From NCBI RefSeq assembly GCF_028502605.1, contig NC_079235.1:1302001-1366000 (forward strand): a stretch of DNA of 64,000 bases, given 5' to 3'. Below the pieces are notes generated by a model, which saw nothing but the letters and a program-made list of their open reading frames with translations, ran no database searches and was not told where the DNA came from. Source of the stretch: Trichoderma breve. Its lineage: Eukaryota > Ascomycota > Sordariomycetes > Hypocreales > Hypocreaceae. Shown here piece by piece: positions 11,216-21,311 of this stretch. A program made the position numbers and the translations under genes. Each line of letters begins with the position of its first letter. Within the stretch, counting starts at the first letter, position 1.

Positions 11216-12529
11216 ATGGAGCGAACCAGCAAACTCGCCCAGCTCACCCTCGTTTCGAAATATTACCCCGTGGCAAACTACTCGTACCCTCGCAGCGAGG
11301 GTTACGCCCGCACTCCCTACAACAGCAGGAGATGCTCGAATGAGTCCGAGGATAAGAGGACGTCGCTTGCCTCTTCGCGGGCAAGTGCAATGGCGAGTCC
11401 ATGGCCTTTTATGCTGTCGCCGCCGCTGCCGAGCCTAATTGACGACCGCACCGACTCCGAGGCTTCGGCAGACGACGACGATTTCCGGTACCACGCGAAT
11501 GGGGACGAGCTCTGGGACAGTTTTCTGGAATCTGGACTTTACATTCACGACAACCTCGAGATCAGAGCTGCCGCAATGGCCTCTGTTGCTGCGCCGGAGT
11601 GCGTTCCTCCCGTGGTCCCGCAGAAGGACTATCCTGCCTTGATTGCCTCGCCTCATCAGGTGAGGAGACGGCCTCTACCTCAGGAGCAACTCTCTCAGGA
11701 GTGCTCGTGGCCGCTCTCTGATAGCCCGCCAAGAAGAAGACCCTCGCCAATATATTCAGTATTCCCCAAGATAGTGGCAATACCGTCCGGCCAATGCTCA
11801 AGACAGGGCTCGGCCTCTCAACTCTCCACTGTCTGCTCAACAGACGCTCCTTGTGCTCCTAAAGAAGCTCCTCCTCTCCCCCCAAGGCCTGCTGGATCGC
11901 ATCCCCGTTCGTCAAGTCCTCATCCAAGGGCCTTCTCTCCCGCCACCTTCATGGTACTCCAACGCCCAAACAGCTCTCACGGCTCACGGCCAAACACCCC
12001 CCTGGACTACAACTATCCCCCTCCTCCCTCTCCTCCACCAACCGCACCGCTACCAGCTCTACCGCCACTCTCCTCACGGCCTCCTCACCCATCCACCCTC
12101 ACACCTCGGTCCTCCAACCTCAGCCACGTCGAGCCTACTCCTACGACCACTCAGACCCTCCGCCCCTATAAATCAACCACGCAACTACGCCCTCCGCCTC
12201 CCCCAGAGCCGCTCCCAATCTCCGTCTTCGAATACGATACAGACTCAGACTGTGATGACGATGACGATGAGAGCAGCTCCTCGGGATCACCAACTCTGTC
12301 CTTTTTCCGCTTCCACAGACGGAGTCAGAGCCCAAACACGGCCGAGGGCATCCTCGCCCGCCGTCGCGGCTCAGCATCCAAAACCTCCGTCCAGCAATCC
12401 TTCGTCGACGCTGCCACCGTCGCAAAGGACCGCCGGCGACGCAAGAGGACAAACACCATGGAGAGTCTACCACTTGTGGGGAAGCAATCCGATGTGCTGA
12501 GTAGGATGCTTGGCCGTCGGAGTCGTTAA
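11216..12529 (+). CDS. Hypothetical disordered, proline-rich protein
   Basis: A single open frame of 437 codons starts at ATG 11216 and ends with TAA. No known domain is visible. Residues about 75-105 are acidic with an aromatic motif (DELWDSFLESGLYIHDN) that looks like a short conserved interaction segment. Residues about 215-340 are Pro/Ser-rich with many PPPP and PxxP motifs. A run of Asp (DSDCDDDDDESSSS) lies near 340-355. The C-terminal 80 residues are basic with RRRGSASKTSVQQSF and a KDRRRRKRTNTMESLP block that resembles a nuclear signal plus a phosphorylation motif, ending near VLSRMLGRRSR. The acidic patch plus basic C-terminus suggests a regulatory or scaffold protein; function unknown. 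It is followed by a T-rich tract consistent with transcript 3' end formation. Confidence 0.72.
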   Translation: MERTSKLAQLTLVSKYYPVANYSYPRSEGYARTPYNSRRCSNESEDKRTSLASSRASAMASPWPFMLSPPLPSLIDDRTDSEASADDDDFRYHANGDELWDSFLESGLYIHDNLEIRAAAMASVAAPECVPPVVPQKDYPALIASPHQVRRRPLPQEQLSQECSWPLSDSPPRRRPSPIYSVFPKIVAIPSGQCSRQGSASQLSTVCSTDAPCAPKEAPPLPPRPAGSHPRSSSPHPRAFSPATFMVLQRPNSSHGSRPNTPLDYNYPPPPSPPPTAPLPALPPLSSRPPHPSTLTPRSSNLSHVEPTPTTTQTLRPYKSTTQLRPPPPPEPLPISVFEYDTDSDCDDDDDESSSSGSPTLSFFRFHRRSQSPNTAEGILARRRGSASKTSVQQSFVDAATVAKDRRRRKRTNTMESLPLVGKQSDVLSRMLGRRSR

Positions 12530-13340
12530 TAAAGCTGCATCTTTTCCTGTTTTCTTTTTTTTTCTTTTTTTTTTTTTATCTCATCTTGTTTTGCATCTCG
12601 GCCCAGGGGAAAGGGTCAACTTGAATCACATTCATTTATTCATTCACTTGCTATTCACACACTCTTTTTTTACGAAGCTAGCGGACCTTAGCCACTCATT
12701 ATGATTTGCTTTCAGACATGACTACTACGCGTTGATTTTACATTGTATTATGGGATTGGAGTTTATCACGGTAGCATAGGAAGGAGTATTAGGTATTTAG
12801 GGGAGTTAACAAATGGCCAATGAGGCCTCAATGAGATTCAAATGCATATTATTTTTCACCTGTACAACTTGGTTGTCAAGATCAGAATACCATGAGTGAA
12901 ACACTGAGAGCATTCCAGAGGCTACGACGGTTGAGATAGCGACACATAAGAGAATGCCACGTCCCAGCTACGGCACACCTATGTTGCCCGGGCACCACAA
13001 TAAAGAAGGGTTTAGGTTTGAAACATGTTGTCAATGAAACGAAAAGTCTTCAGCCACATCAAACTGGTATCATATTGACATTACATCGTGTGTAGTCTTC
13101 CAACCATCTTTAACCACCGTGCATTCCACATTATATACTCATCATTCATATCACCCATCGCATCTCATATACCCCTTCCTGTACATCGTGAATGTCAAAC
13201 TTCAATAAATCCCAACTCCATCCGCATGCTAATAAGGCCATGCCATCAATACCAAAAAAACAAAAACGCCATGCTCATTTTGTCTGCGCTCTGAACAAAA
13301 AGGAAAGGCGGGGAAAAGGGGGGAACATAAAAGCAAATCA
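12530..13340. other. Convergent 3' intergenic region, no gene seen
   Basis: About 0.8 kb between two convergent genes. It begins with a long T-rich tract at 12546-12578 right after the stop codon of the upstream gene. The small frames here have no protein-like composition. Confidence 0.6.
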
Positions 13341-15891
13341 TTAAACCATAGATCTTGAAGATCTTGGCATCTTTTCCGAGAAATCGACCATGCGTCTAAT
13401 ACTTGCCCGGTTCGCGTCTTTTCCTAAGACGGGGCCAAAGAACCACGAACTCTCATCCCGGGAGTCATCACGTCCAACACCTAGTCGGTTCTCAAGATCA
13501 CTCCGCCCTCGAACAGATCGAAACGCGGCATCTTGTGTGAGCTCTTCAGCAGAGCAGAGACTGATAATTCCAGCGATCGAGGTGACGGGCCGGGGGAGTA
13601 GGAATTGGCGTCGGTGGGGCACCATCAAAGCGAACCCGCCCACATATAAGAAGAGGAATGCCAACAGGACGCCAAAGACTGGCATGCTGGGATACATTCG
13701 CACCGTCCTATCAGGAGCCGTTAAAGCCATCAGGAGCCCGCCTCCCAAAATTGGGATGAAAATAAACAGTGTCGCCAGCAGAGATATGCCTGCCACTCTC
13801 CAGTGCCCATTTCCCAATGCTCTCCATGTCGCCTGTAGGGGAAGACAGGCCGCGTAGTCTGCCAAAAGCGATCTCTGAGCCGGAGAACCGTCCACATCGT
13901 GTAAGTCAGCCCATGGTTGGAGGATGCGCAGTGACTGATCGACGATTTGAAACTGCAAAAAGAGAATCATGCCAGCAAGGGCCGGCACGAAACTGAAGAC
14001 AAAATCGGCTGGCGAAAAGGCATTGTGGTCAGGCCTTGCACTTAGCATCGGCAAAAAGCCTGATTCTAGCCGGGTCTGCGGCAAGAAAGAAACAACAACT
14101 AGAGCTACCAGCAGAACAAAAGTGACTGCTACAGAAAAGATAAGTGGACCATCACGAAGATACAGCGGCAGATATCTTCCAAAAGTGTTGTCGATCAAAA
14201 GATGAGGTGTCGCCCCTTTCAAGTCGATTGGCGCATCCTTCTTTCCCGAAATCCCCAAGTCCTGGACAGGCGACGCTCCAATGGTGTACCAAATGCCTCC
14301 AGTGGTCGCATCTTCGGCTTTCCAGTACCCCAGTCGATCAAACCATCTCTCGCGCAATTGGCCTTTAAACACTTTGGTGTCCTCGGCAAGGTCATCTCGT
14401 CTGTAGCTAGACATGATGTTGCTGCGGTTCAACAGGGGCAAAAGATCTCCGATCGACCGAATGTCCCAGGAAAGGCCTGTCCATTGCACGAGCCAATACA
14501 CCATTAAATTAACTGTTGCCAGCAACAGAACACCATACAGACCAACAAGCGCCCAAACAACTGGTTGAACAGGAGCCCAAATCCACCTTTCGTGGACAAG
14601 AACACACGTGAAAGCTGCGCTTTCTAAGGGGATCGTGAATATAGCCAGCCATGTTGCAACATCAAAAATCTTAAACTGCCATGGCCCAACGAACTGGGGT
14701 AGCAAAAAGGTGGTAGGATATAACCTCTGAAATTGAGCCATACATCTGATTCGTGGATTCTCGCTAGCCATCGCAGTAAAAGGCAGAATTCGTAAAGAGG
14801 CTATTACGACGTTTTGGGCGTAAATGAAAATAACAGCACCCAACAGCTGTGGCAATATGCGGAACAAAAAGTATTGGCCCGAGTAGATGCTACCGGGATA
14901 TGGTGTCAAGCCAGAATGCGCGTATGAATACCTGGCTGAGAAGATGAGAGCTGCCATCATAAGGAGAATTAGTATCGCCAAGATTGCCATTGAGAATGCC
15001 CTTAGAATCCGCGGCTTGAAGTTGAGGGACTGAAGAGTTCTGCCGTGGGGGTCGAGGTCTTTTTGCATGTTTTTGGAAACAGGAATCCATCGTGATGTAC
15101 TTGCTCCAGTGGGGTCAAACGAGGCCGTGCTGCGTCGTGGAAGTTGCCCAGGAGTGGGGGGCCCCTTCTGAGGGAGAGGCTCTGGCCGGAGGTCAATATT
15201 GTCCCTCGCTAATCGATCCTGATGAATTGGCGATTTGTATGCTGCGGATTCATCAAATCCGCGTAGCGGCTCATACCGCTCGGAATATCCATCAGACGAG
15301 CTAGACACGAGATGCGACGGAATCGATATGCTCTGACCGCCTACTAGCGCTTGTAAGGCGTACTGGATGTACGGTGTGTCGTCGATTCCAGGGGTAACTT
15401 TGCCCGCTGCCAGAGCCAATTCATCTTTGATGTTAGGCATGCGGGAAGCGTTATCCGCAGCGAACATTGCTAACTGAGCCTCGTCGAAACGTACTATCGG
15501 GTCCTCTTCTGGCTCAAGGGCATGGTATCCCGCAGGCTGTGCGGGCGGCTTTGCGTACGAAGAGTCTGACTTGTGTAACTCGGAAGAGCGTGACTTTATT
15601 ATTCTCAACGGAGCTACTTCTACATCATCAGATGCATCGTTGATTTGCGGGTTGGATCGGCGGTTAGAACGTCGGCTTTTCGAGGAGGCGCGCTTCGATC
15701 GTCCGCTTTGGCGTTTTTGGCGTGTCGAAGGAGAGGCTTCGCCGTCGGGGACGGGCTGATATCGACTGCTATTTGACTGCCGCCAGCCTAGATGGGAGAA
15801 GGAATGTTAGCGAGTGCACTACAAGTCCATAACGCTGCGCCCACGTACGAGGAGGCTCTGCATGGTCACGATCATTGTCTTGGTAACTCAT
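13341..15891 (-). CDS. DUF3433 multi-pass membrane protein, two exons
   Basis: The main frame runs 15787-13341. A first exon at 15891-15849 (ATG at 15891) joins through a 61-nt intron (15848-15788; donor GTACGT, acceptor CATCTAG preceded by GCTAAC) in the correct phase, giving about 829 residues. The N-terminal ~260 residues are hydrophilic and Ser/Arg-rich, hence likely cytosolic. Hydrophobic segments then occur in two similar halves: one set starting near AFSMAILAILILLMMAALIF, with further spans at about 315, 365 and 415, and a second set starting near LIFSVAVTFVLLVALVVVSF and continuing with two more spans. Duplicated membrane halves of this kind characterise fungal DUF3433 proteins, whose biochemical role is not established. 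The first 59 residues of exon 2 would be missed if only an ATG-initiated single frame were annotated. Confidence 0.82.
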
Positions 15892-17697
15892 TCTTGCTGC
15901 GCTCGACGCAGGCAAACTGCACTAAAAGAGAGTTTGGCCAATTGCTTGTGCAGGACGCAACGCAAGATACAGGAAAAGATGTACGGTGTGGGATGGGTTA
16001 TCAGGTGTATGGCTAGTTTTAAAAAATGGCTGGGGGATATCTGACGCAGGAGGGTGTCCCAGCCACCGAAAGATGCATGAAGCGCCGTAGCGCACGGGAA
16101 GCTGTCCGATGGGGCCGCATAGGGAGCCTTGCAGGCCGAAACAGCACGACATTGGATGACCCGCAACTAACCTTGAAGATAGACAGCAGAAATAATGTAT
16201 AGCAGCTACCAAGATAGGTTCCGAGCTTTAACAATAGATTTTGATATGCTTGATTTTCTGTCAATCTGCTCAACGATGATCGCCTCTATCTTGCGTTGTA
16301 CGAGATCGGGCTTGTCGAGTCGGGATTCGGTAGTGAAGCTCTAGCAAACGGGTGGCGCAGACAGCCGCCGGAGGCCCGCAAAATCGGGCGGCTGGGGGGC
16401 AGGGGTCCGGAAAGCTGAAGCTGACTTGGAAGTTTGAAGCGCCAATGAAGGCTTTGGACGAGCAGATGAGGATAGAATAGGATAGGATAGGATAGAATAG
16501 CACTGGATATAATGCCTGGGATAACGAGCATAAATTTGTGAGACAGAGGAGATTCGCTGATTTAAGCAGGGCAGCACAACTGCATCTGGCGGGGGGCTCT
16601 TGCCAACGCATTCACTTTACTCAGCTGGCGATGAGCTGGCTGTGGTCCACTTTAAGATGGTATCAGGCCAATCATGAACAAGCTACTTGGAAATGGCTGT
16701 CTCATTGGGTGCGTGGGGGTTGGATCACGTGAACTTGCACAGAGCACTCTGTAATCATTGTTGAATATCACCAGTAACAGTTGCGGTCACTTGCAAGGTG
16801 GAACATGCTGAAGATAGTGGAGATGCAGCGTATAAGGCCAAAATGAGCGTACATATCCAATCTCGGTAAAGTAAACAATCAAAAAGTGTTTGTGCGCCCA
16901 TATTCTGGCATAGTCAAGTGCTGTGAGGACTGATCATTGTGACCCTCAATGGCAAGTATCTTCTCTGTTCTATGTAGCACCATCATTAGACCTGTTTTAT
17001 ATCCTAAAATCTCACTATACGATACCTAGTGAGTGTTATAGAAGTCGCAAACCAATTCTCTTAGATGAATCCACCCGAACCATCTCTGCCAAGCGGAAAC
17101 GCGTATCTCAACTTCTTCGATGCAGGGTATGTTGTGTGCATCGTCTCAAAGCCTGTATTACGTACTCCACCGCTCTCCCAATGAGCGACCGGTAAACCAC
17201 TTAGTAAGCTCCCGTCGAGCGACAAGCAAAAGCGGAGCATCTCCGTACCTTGGCGATCTTAGCAGTACCGAAGAACAAGGTCGGATCTACCAATTGCGAC
17301 GGCTCCAGTCTTTAATTTCCAATCAATTGTTTTACAAGTTCTTGAAACATGTTCGGCAACATGGACGGTACAATTTCGTCCAATGTTGTGTCTCATTGAC
17401 CAATTTTTTCTCCAGAGTAGACAAATACAACCGGCCAAGCCATTAGAAAGGCTAGTGTAATCCTTTGTTGATGAATTTTAGCGCGCTGTGATTTGCTTAC
17501 CTGCTGAGCAAAGCTTTAGTAATGAGGCAAATGACGAAACTTTAACACAGGCGGTATTGATTGATACAACTTTCCTATTGTGTCAGCTTTAGAAATTTAT
17601 CGCCAATATGCTACGTATATCTTGGAGCGTTCTTTTCGAACCTTTTTCATTCTGGAGAATTCTGTAGTTTTCGTTCCCCATTGAATATCCAGCATAA
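15892..17697. other. Divergent promoter region, no gene seen
   Basis: A 1.8-kb stretch between the start of the DUF3433 gene (-) and the pirin gene (+). Small overlapping frames at 16019-16273 and 16270-16611 do not look coding. It holds the GATAG-type pentanucleotide repeat at 16471-16500 and presumably both promoters. Confidence 0.55.
16471..16500. repeat. Pentanucleotide microsatellite (GATAG/AATAG units)
   Basis: Six 5-bp units of GATAG or AATAG are tandemly arranged. Every unit contains a GATA or near-GATA core, so it could by chance bind GATA factors, but its regular spacing is typical of slippage. Confidence 0.85.
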
Positions 17698-18744
17698 ATG
17701 AGTCGCTTCTCGCTGCTCTTTGCAATTCTTGTTGCTTCAATTTCCACACTCATCTACATCTTACCTGTTGAGCAATACACCTCAGCATACTACAAAGTCA
17801 TAACCATATTCACCAGCAACAACATCGCTACACCAGATATAAACACACCAACCACATCTTCCGGCACACCTACACCCGGAAACGCCACAATGTCAATTCT
17901 CCGACAGGCCAAGATCATCCCTCATCTATCTTCGAGCAGGGGTCACAACAACCTAGGATGGCTGGACACTTATCACAGCTTTTCCTTTGCCGATTGGCAC
18001 GATCCCAGATACACTCACTTTGGAGCCCTACGAGTCTTGAATGAAGATAGAGTGAAGCCCAACACGGGATTCCCCACTCACCCTCACCGGGACTTTGAAA
18101 TCTTCAGCTACATCTTATCCGGAGAGTTGACGCATCGTGATTCTATGCTCACCAAGGGCAAGGAGGGTGGTCAATCCGATAAATTCTTCCGGATGCACCG
18201 TGGAGACGTGCAATTCACTACAGGCGGCACGGGTATAGCCCACTCTGAATTCAACGAGCACAACAAGGACACGGTCCACTTTCTTCAGATCTGGGCTATC
18301 CCGTGGAAGAGGGGCCTAACTCCTCGATATCACACTCGCAATTTCCCGGAGGAGGCCAAGCGAGAGGGCTTTGTAAAGATCCTCAGCCCGCTCAAGGCTG
18401 GCGAGGATGCTACCTTTCAAGAGGAAGCGGAAGCAGAGCCTACCATCCCAGAAACAATCCCCATTCACGCAGATCTCGTCATGGGCGCTGGCATCATCGC
18501 ACCGGACGGCAAGTTTGAGTGGACAGTTGGAGGCGGCGCAGGCCAAAAGACACAGCGCAAGGTCTATATCCACCTGCCAATGCTAAAGGGCGGAAAGGCC
18601 AAGATCCGGCTCGATGGGCGAGAGGACGCAGAGCTTTCCGAGGGAGACGGCGCATTTGTCGATGGAGTTCAGATTGGAGACAAGTTAATAGTGGAGAGCA
18701 TTGGAGAGGCCGAAGCCGAGGTGGTTGTGCTTGACACGGCTTGA
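17698..18744 (+). CDS. Pirin-family cupin protein with N-terminal membrane/signal segment
   Basis: Single open frame, 348 residues. Residues 65-348 form a complete pirin bicupin: HLSSSRGHNNLGWLDTYHSF, then FPTHPHRDFEIFSY with the HPH iron ligands, and GDVQFTTGGTGIAHSEFN with the His and Glu ligands. Pirins are non-heme iron cupins acting as transcription cofactors or quercetinase-like enzymes in other organisms. Unusually, residues 1-25 (FSLLFAILVASISTLIYILP core) form a hydrophobic signal anchor or signal peptide, followed by a Ser/Thr-rich linker to residue 64. A second in-frame ATG (17890) begins exactly at the canonical pirin N-terminus (MSILRQAK), so initiation there would yield a 284-residue soluble form. 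Start at 17698 is chosen as the first ATG. No intron seen. Confidence 0.9.
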   Translation: MSRFSLLFAILVASISTLIYILPVEQYTSAYYKVITIFTSNNIATPDINTPTTSSGTPTPGNATMSILRQAKIIPHLSSSRGHNNLGWLDTYHSFSFADWHDPRYTHFGALRVLNEDRVKPNTGFPTHPHRDFEIFSYILSGELTHRDSMLTKGKEGGQSDKFFRMHRGDVQFTTGGTGIAHSEFNEHNKDTVHFLQIWAIPWKRGLTPRYHTRNFPEEAKREGFVKILSPLKAGEDATFQEEAEAEPTIPETIPIHADLVMGAGIIAPDGKFEWTVGGGAGQKTQRKVYIHLPMLKGGKAKIRLDGREDAELSEGDGAFVDGVQIGDKLIVESIGEAEAEVVVLDTA

Positions 18745-21311
18745 GCAGCCACGTATGCCGGTTGTGTTGTTATAAGAGAATCTTGATCGTACTGTACATA
18801 GCATTTACTATAGACCAATTTAGCATGACACATTGGAAATAAAAGGCCCGTATGAGTCAAACCAAAAAGCGGCAGAGAGAAGGCTAATAAATTGCGTGTT
18901 GTTCAAAGAGGCAACGGCCGAGCAGAAGCACTGCGTGGGCCCCTCCGAGTTTGGGCGTGAACAGTTTTTCCATGCCAGGGTCCCCTGTCTACTAGATCCG
19001 GTGGTGTGCCTTGGCGACGCAGGCACACAGACTCGGCAGGTTGATGGATGCGCGCCTGTTGAGGCGCAATTTTGTTTTGCATGCAGCTGTAAGGGGACCG
19101 TTTGAGTGAATTGTCGACTGTTGATGTCGTTGATGCTGATGCCGATGCCGATGTTGATGCTACCATGGAGTACCTGGTAGCTTCATACTTCAAGGCCCCA
19201 TTGTAGTCGTAGTTTACTGTAGATAACCGAGCATTGACTCGTGACGTAAAGAAGCAGCGAGAGAAACAGGATCAAGAGCAGCTACGGGCTTCTCCGTATG
19301 TCTTTAGTCCCTTATGCATAATAGCACCTTGATCGTCCTAAGGAGATGACACGCTGCTTTTGGCGTGGCGCCATCATGTCACCGGCAAGATAAGGTACGA
19401 TACGAGTGCTTGTATGCTTGTACACAGCCTTAGTAATAAACCTGGGGCGAAAAAAACGGTTCCTCTTCTGGCTCAACGTTACTTGTGCCCTCGCTCTTCG
19501 TCTCAAAGGCTGGGAAATACAATACTCCGCTTCACTCGGATTCGGACCTCCGCCTACCAACAGCAACGCCCAAAGTAGAAGTGGCCGATTGAAATGAAGC
19601 CCACTTCCAAAGTACCATGCGTGAACGGCAATACTCTGACGGCTGTATTGTATCCATGCTTGAAACTTACTCGCATGCCCTGGGCACATACTCGGACACT
19701 GCTGTATTCGTACAGCTTCTGCAAGGCTGAGGCAACGCACGCACGCAAGGGAATGAGATTTTGGGCAATCGCTGCAGTCTGAGGCGCAGAATCTTCCCTC
19801 TGCCGCCCCCCGCACACGTGGGCGTGGGAGCGTGTGCTCATGATAGGAAAATTCCACGACAATCCGGCTGAAATCCGAACTCAGGTTGCCCCTGTCCGAG
19901 AGATCTAAGCGCCTTGGTCTTTTCAGGTACGCGTTCCTCAAGGACGGCTCAGCGTCCCTCGTAATTGGACAGCTGGGCTTTAGCCCTACGAAGAAAAACA
20001 TTTCATGGCGGGCAGAAACTGCCACTAAGAGGACCAAGACCGGTCTACTGATGCGCCACGCGCTAAACAAAAGGCTTGCCAATGCAGGGGTCCCGGACAC
20101 GACACATGCAAACGAGGACAGGCAACTTTCCAACACGGTGATTCGCCATCGTACGTCGCCATGGGGGGCCATCCATGTCTCGATCCTTCGCTGTTTTCAC
20201 CAACGCGGGAGGCTAATAGGCGAGACGAACCTCATACCATTCATGTCGCATTTGCTGGGCTTTCGGTCCTGGAAAGAGGAGCCATGAGCATCGACGACAT
20301 GTTGCCTTGATGATTAATGATGGCTGGCCAAAGGCTGTCAACATGGATTCTGCTTCGTGAACTGGGCATTTGATGAATCAACATATACCGTTTAGGTATG
20401 TCATGGAAAAGCTCAGCTTTCAGCTACTCGCAAACTCGGGCTATTTTTTGCCGCTCTAATCACGACTAGTTCTACAAGCGGCCAATCAAGCTGACAACTG
20501 ACATCAGGTCGTCTGCTGCTAGTTCCAGTAGTAATATCTGTACCGGTACATTCGTGCTTGTACCTGTTGTTGGTCGTGAGCCCAACCGTCCGTAGCACTC
20601 GGTTATGGGCTCGTGCGGGAAAAGACCGCAACTCCAAGTCTCTGTACACGGATACAGCGGGAATACGCAGTCTAGACAGTCAAATCTCGGCCGGGAACCC
20701 TAGATTTGACCAATGGTGGCTTGAGGCCGTTTCTCCGGTGCTAGAAAACACTATGCCTGTTCCTGGATTCTGCAGCGTTGGTGATTTTGCCCATGTGTGT
20801 GCTCATCTGCCCACCCTCTGGTCCGAGTGGAAAGGCCATGTATGGACAAATTAGGCTTCACGGATCCGTTCTTCCGTCATAGCTTACTCTGGAGAGATTG
20901 GCCAAGACCAAACGCGCATATGAGCCCAGTCCCGCGGCGCAATCAGATGGGCTTAGTGAGGTGAGGCCCCAGGGGAGGCCGAGAAAGGAAATGGCCGAGT
21001 CCACGATGGATGCACTTTGGGGGTAGGCTGGACTGTTAGTTTACAGTAGGCTCCGAGCAAGCGTGAGCAACTAAAATGCGAATGGGTGGCTTGCCACCGT
21101 TGCCTGCTCTCTCTTCTTTTCTTCTTCTTTTCTGTTCTCTTTATCAACTCTAGCTCTGTTAACTTCAGAGACGGCTCGGTTCCTAGGCCAAGTTGCAGAC
21201 GGTTTCGTTTGCGTCCTTTCGTTGATCTCAGAATCATCACACTCATTCACTTCCTGGCTTCGGCCACCTTACAGTCTTTCTCTAGTATAATCTGGACAGT
21301 CAGTCATTAAA
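18745..21311. other. Intergenic region, only doubtful frames
   Basis: About 2.6 kb between pirin and chitinase genes. The longest frames, 286 codons on the minus strand (20172-19312) and 133 codons on the plus strand (19886-20287), overlap each other and are rich in Ser/Cys/Arg without a recognisable domain. They are listed here as weak possibilities only. A GATGCC/GATGCT hexanucleotide tract lies at 19122-19162. The last few hundred bases, pyrimidine-rich with CTTCTTTT tracts at 21105-21150, are a plausible core promoter and leader of the chitinase gene. Confidence 0.5.
19122..19162. repeat. Imperfect GAT-trinucleotide/hexanucleotide tract
   Basis: GATGTC, GTTGAT, GCTGAT and GCCGAT units repeat in an imperfect tandem array of about 40 bases in non-coding DNA. 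Confidence 0.65.

Noticed and set aside
16471..16500. GATA cluster as a nitrogen-regulatory element of the pirin or DUF3433 gene
   Set aside because: The strict 5-bp periodicity points to a slippage microsatellite rather than a selected binding array.
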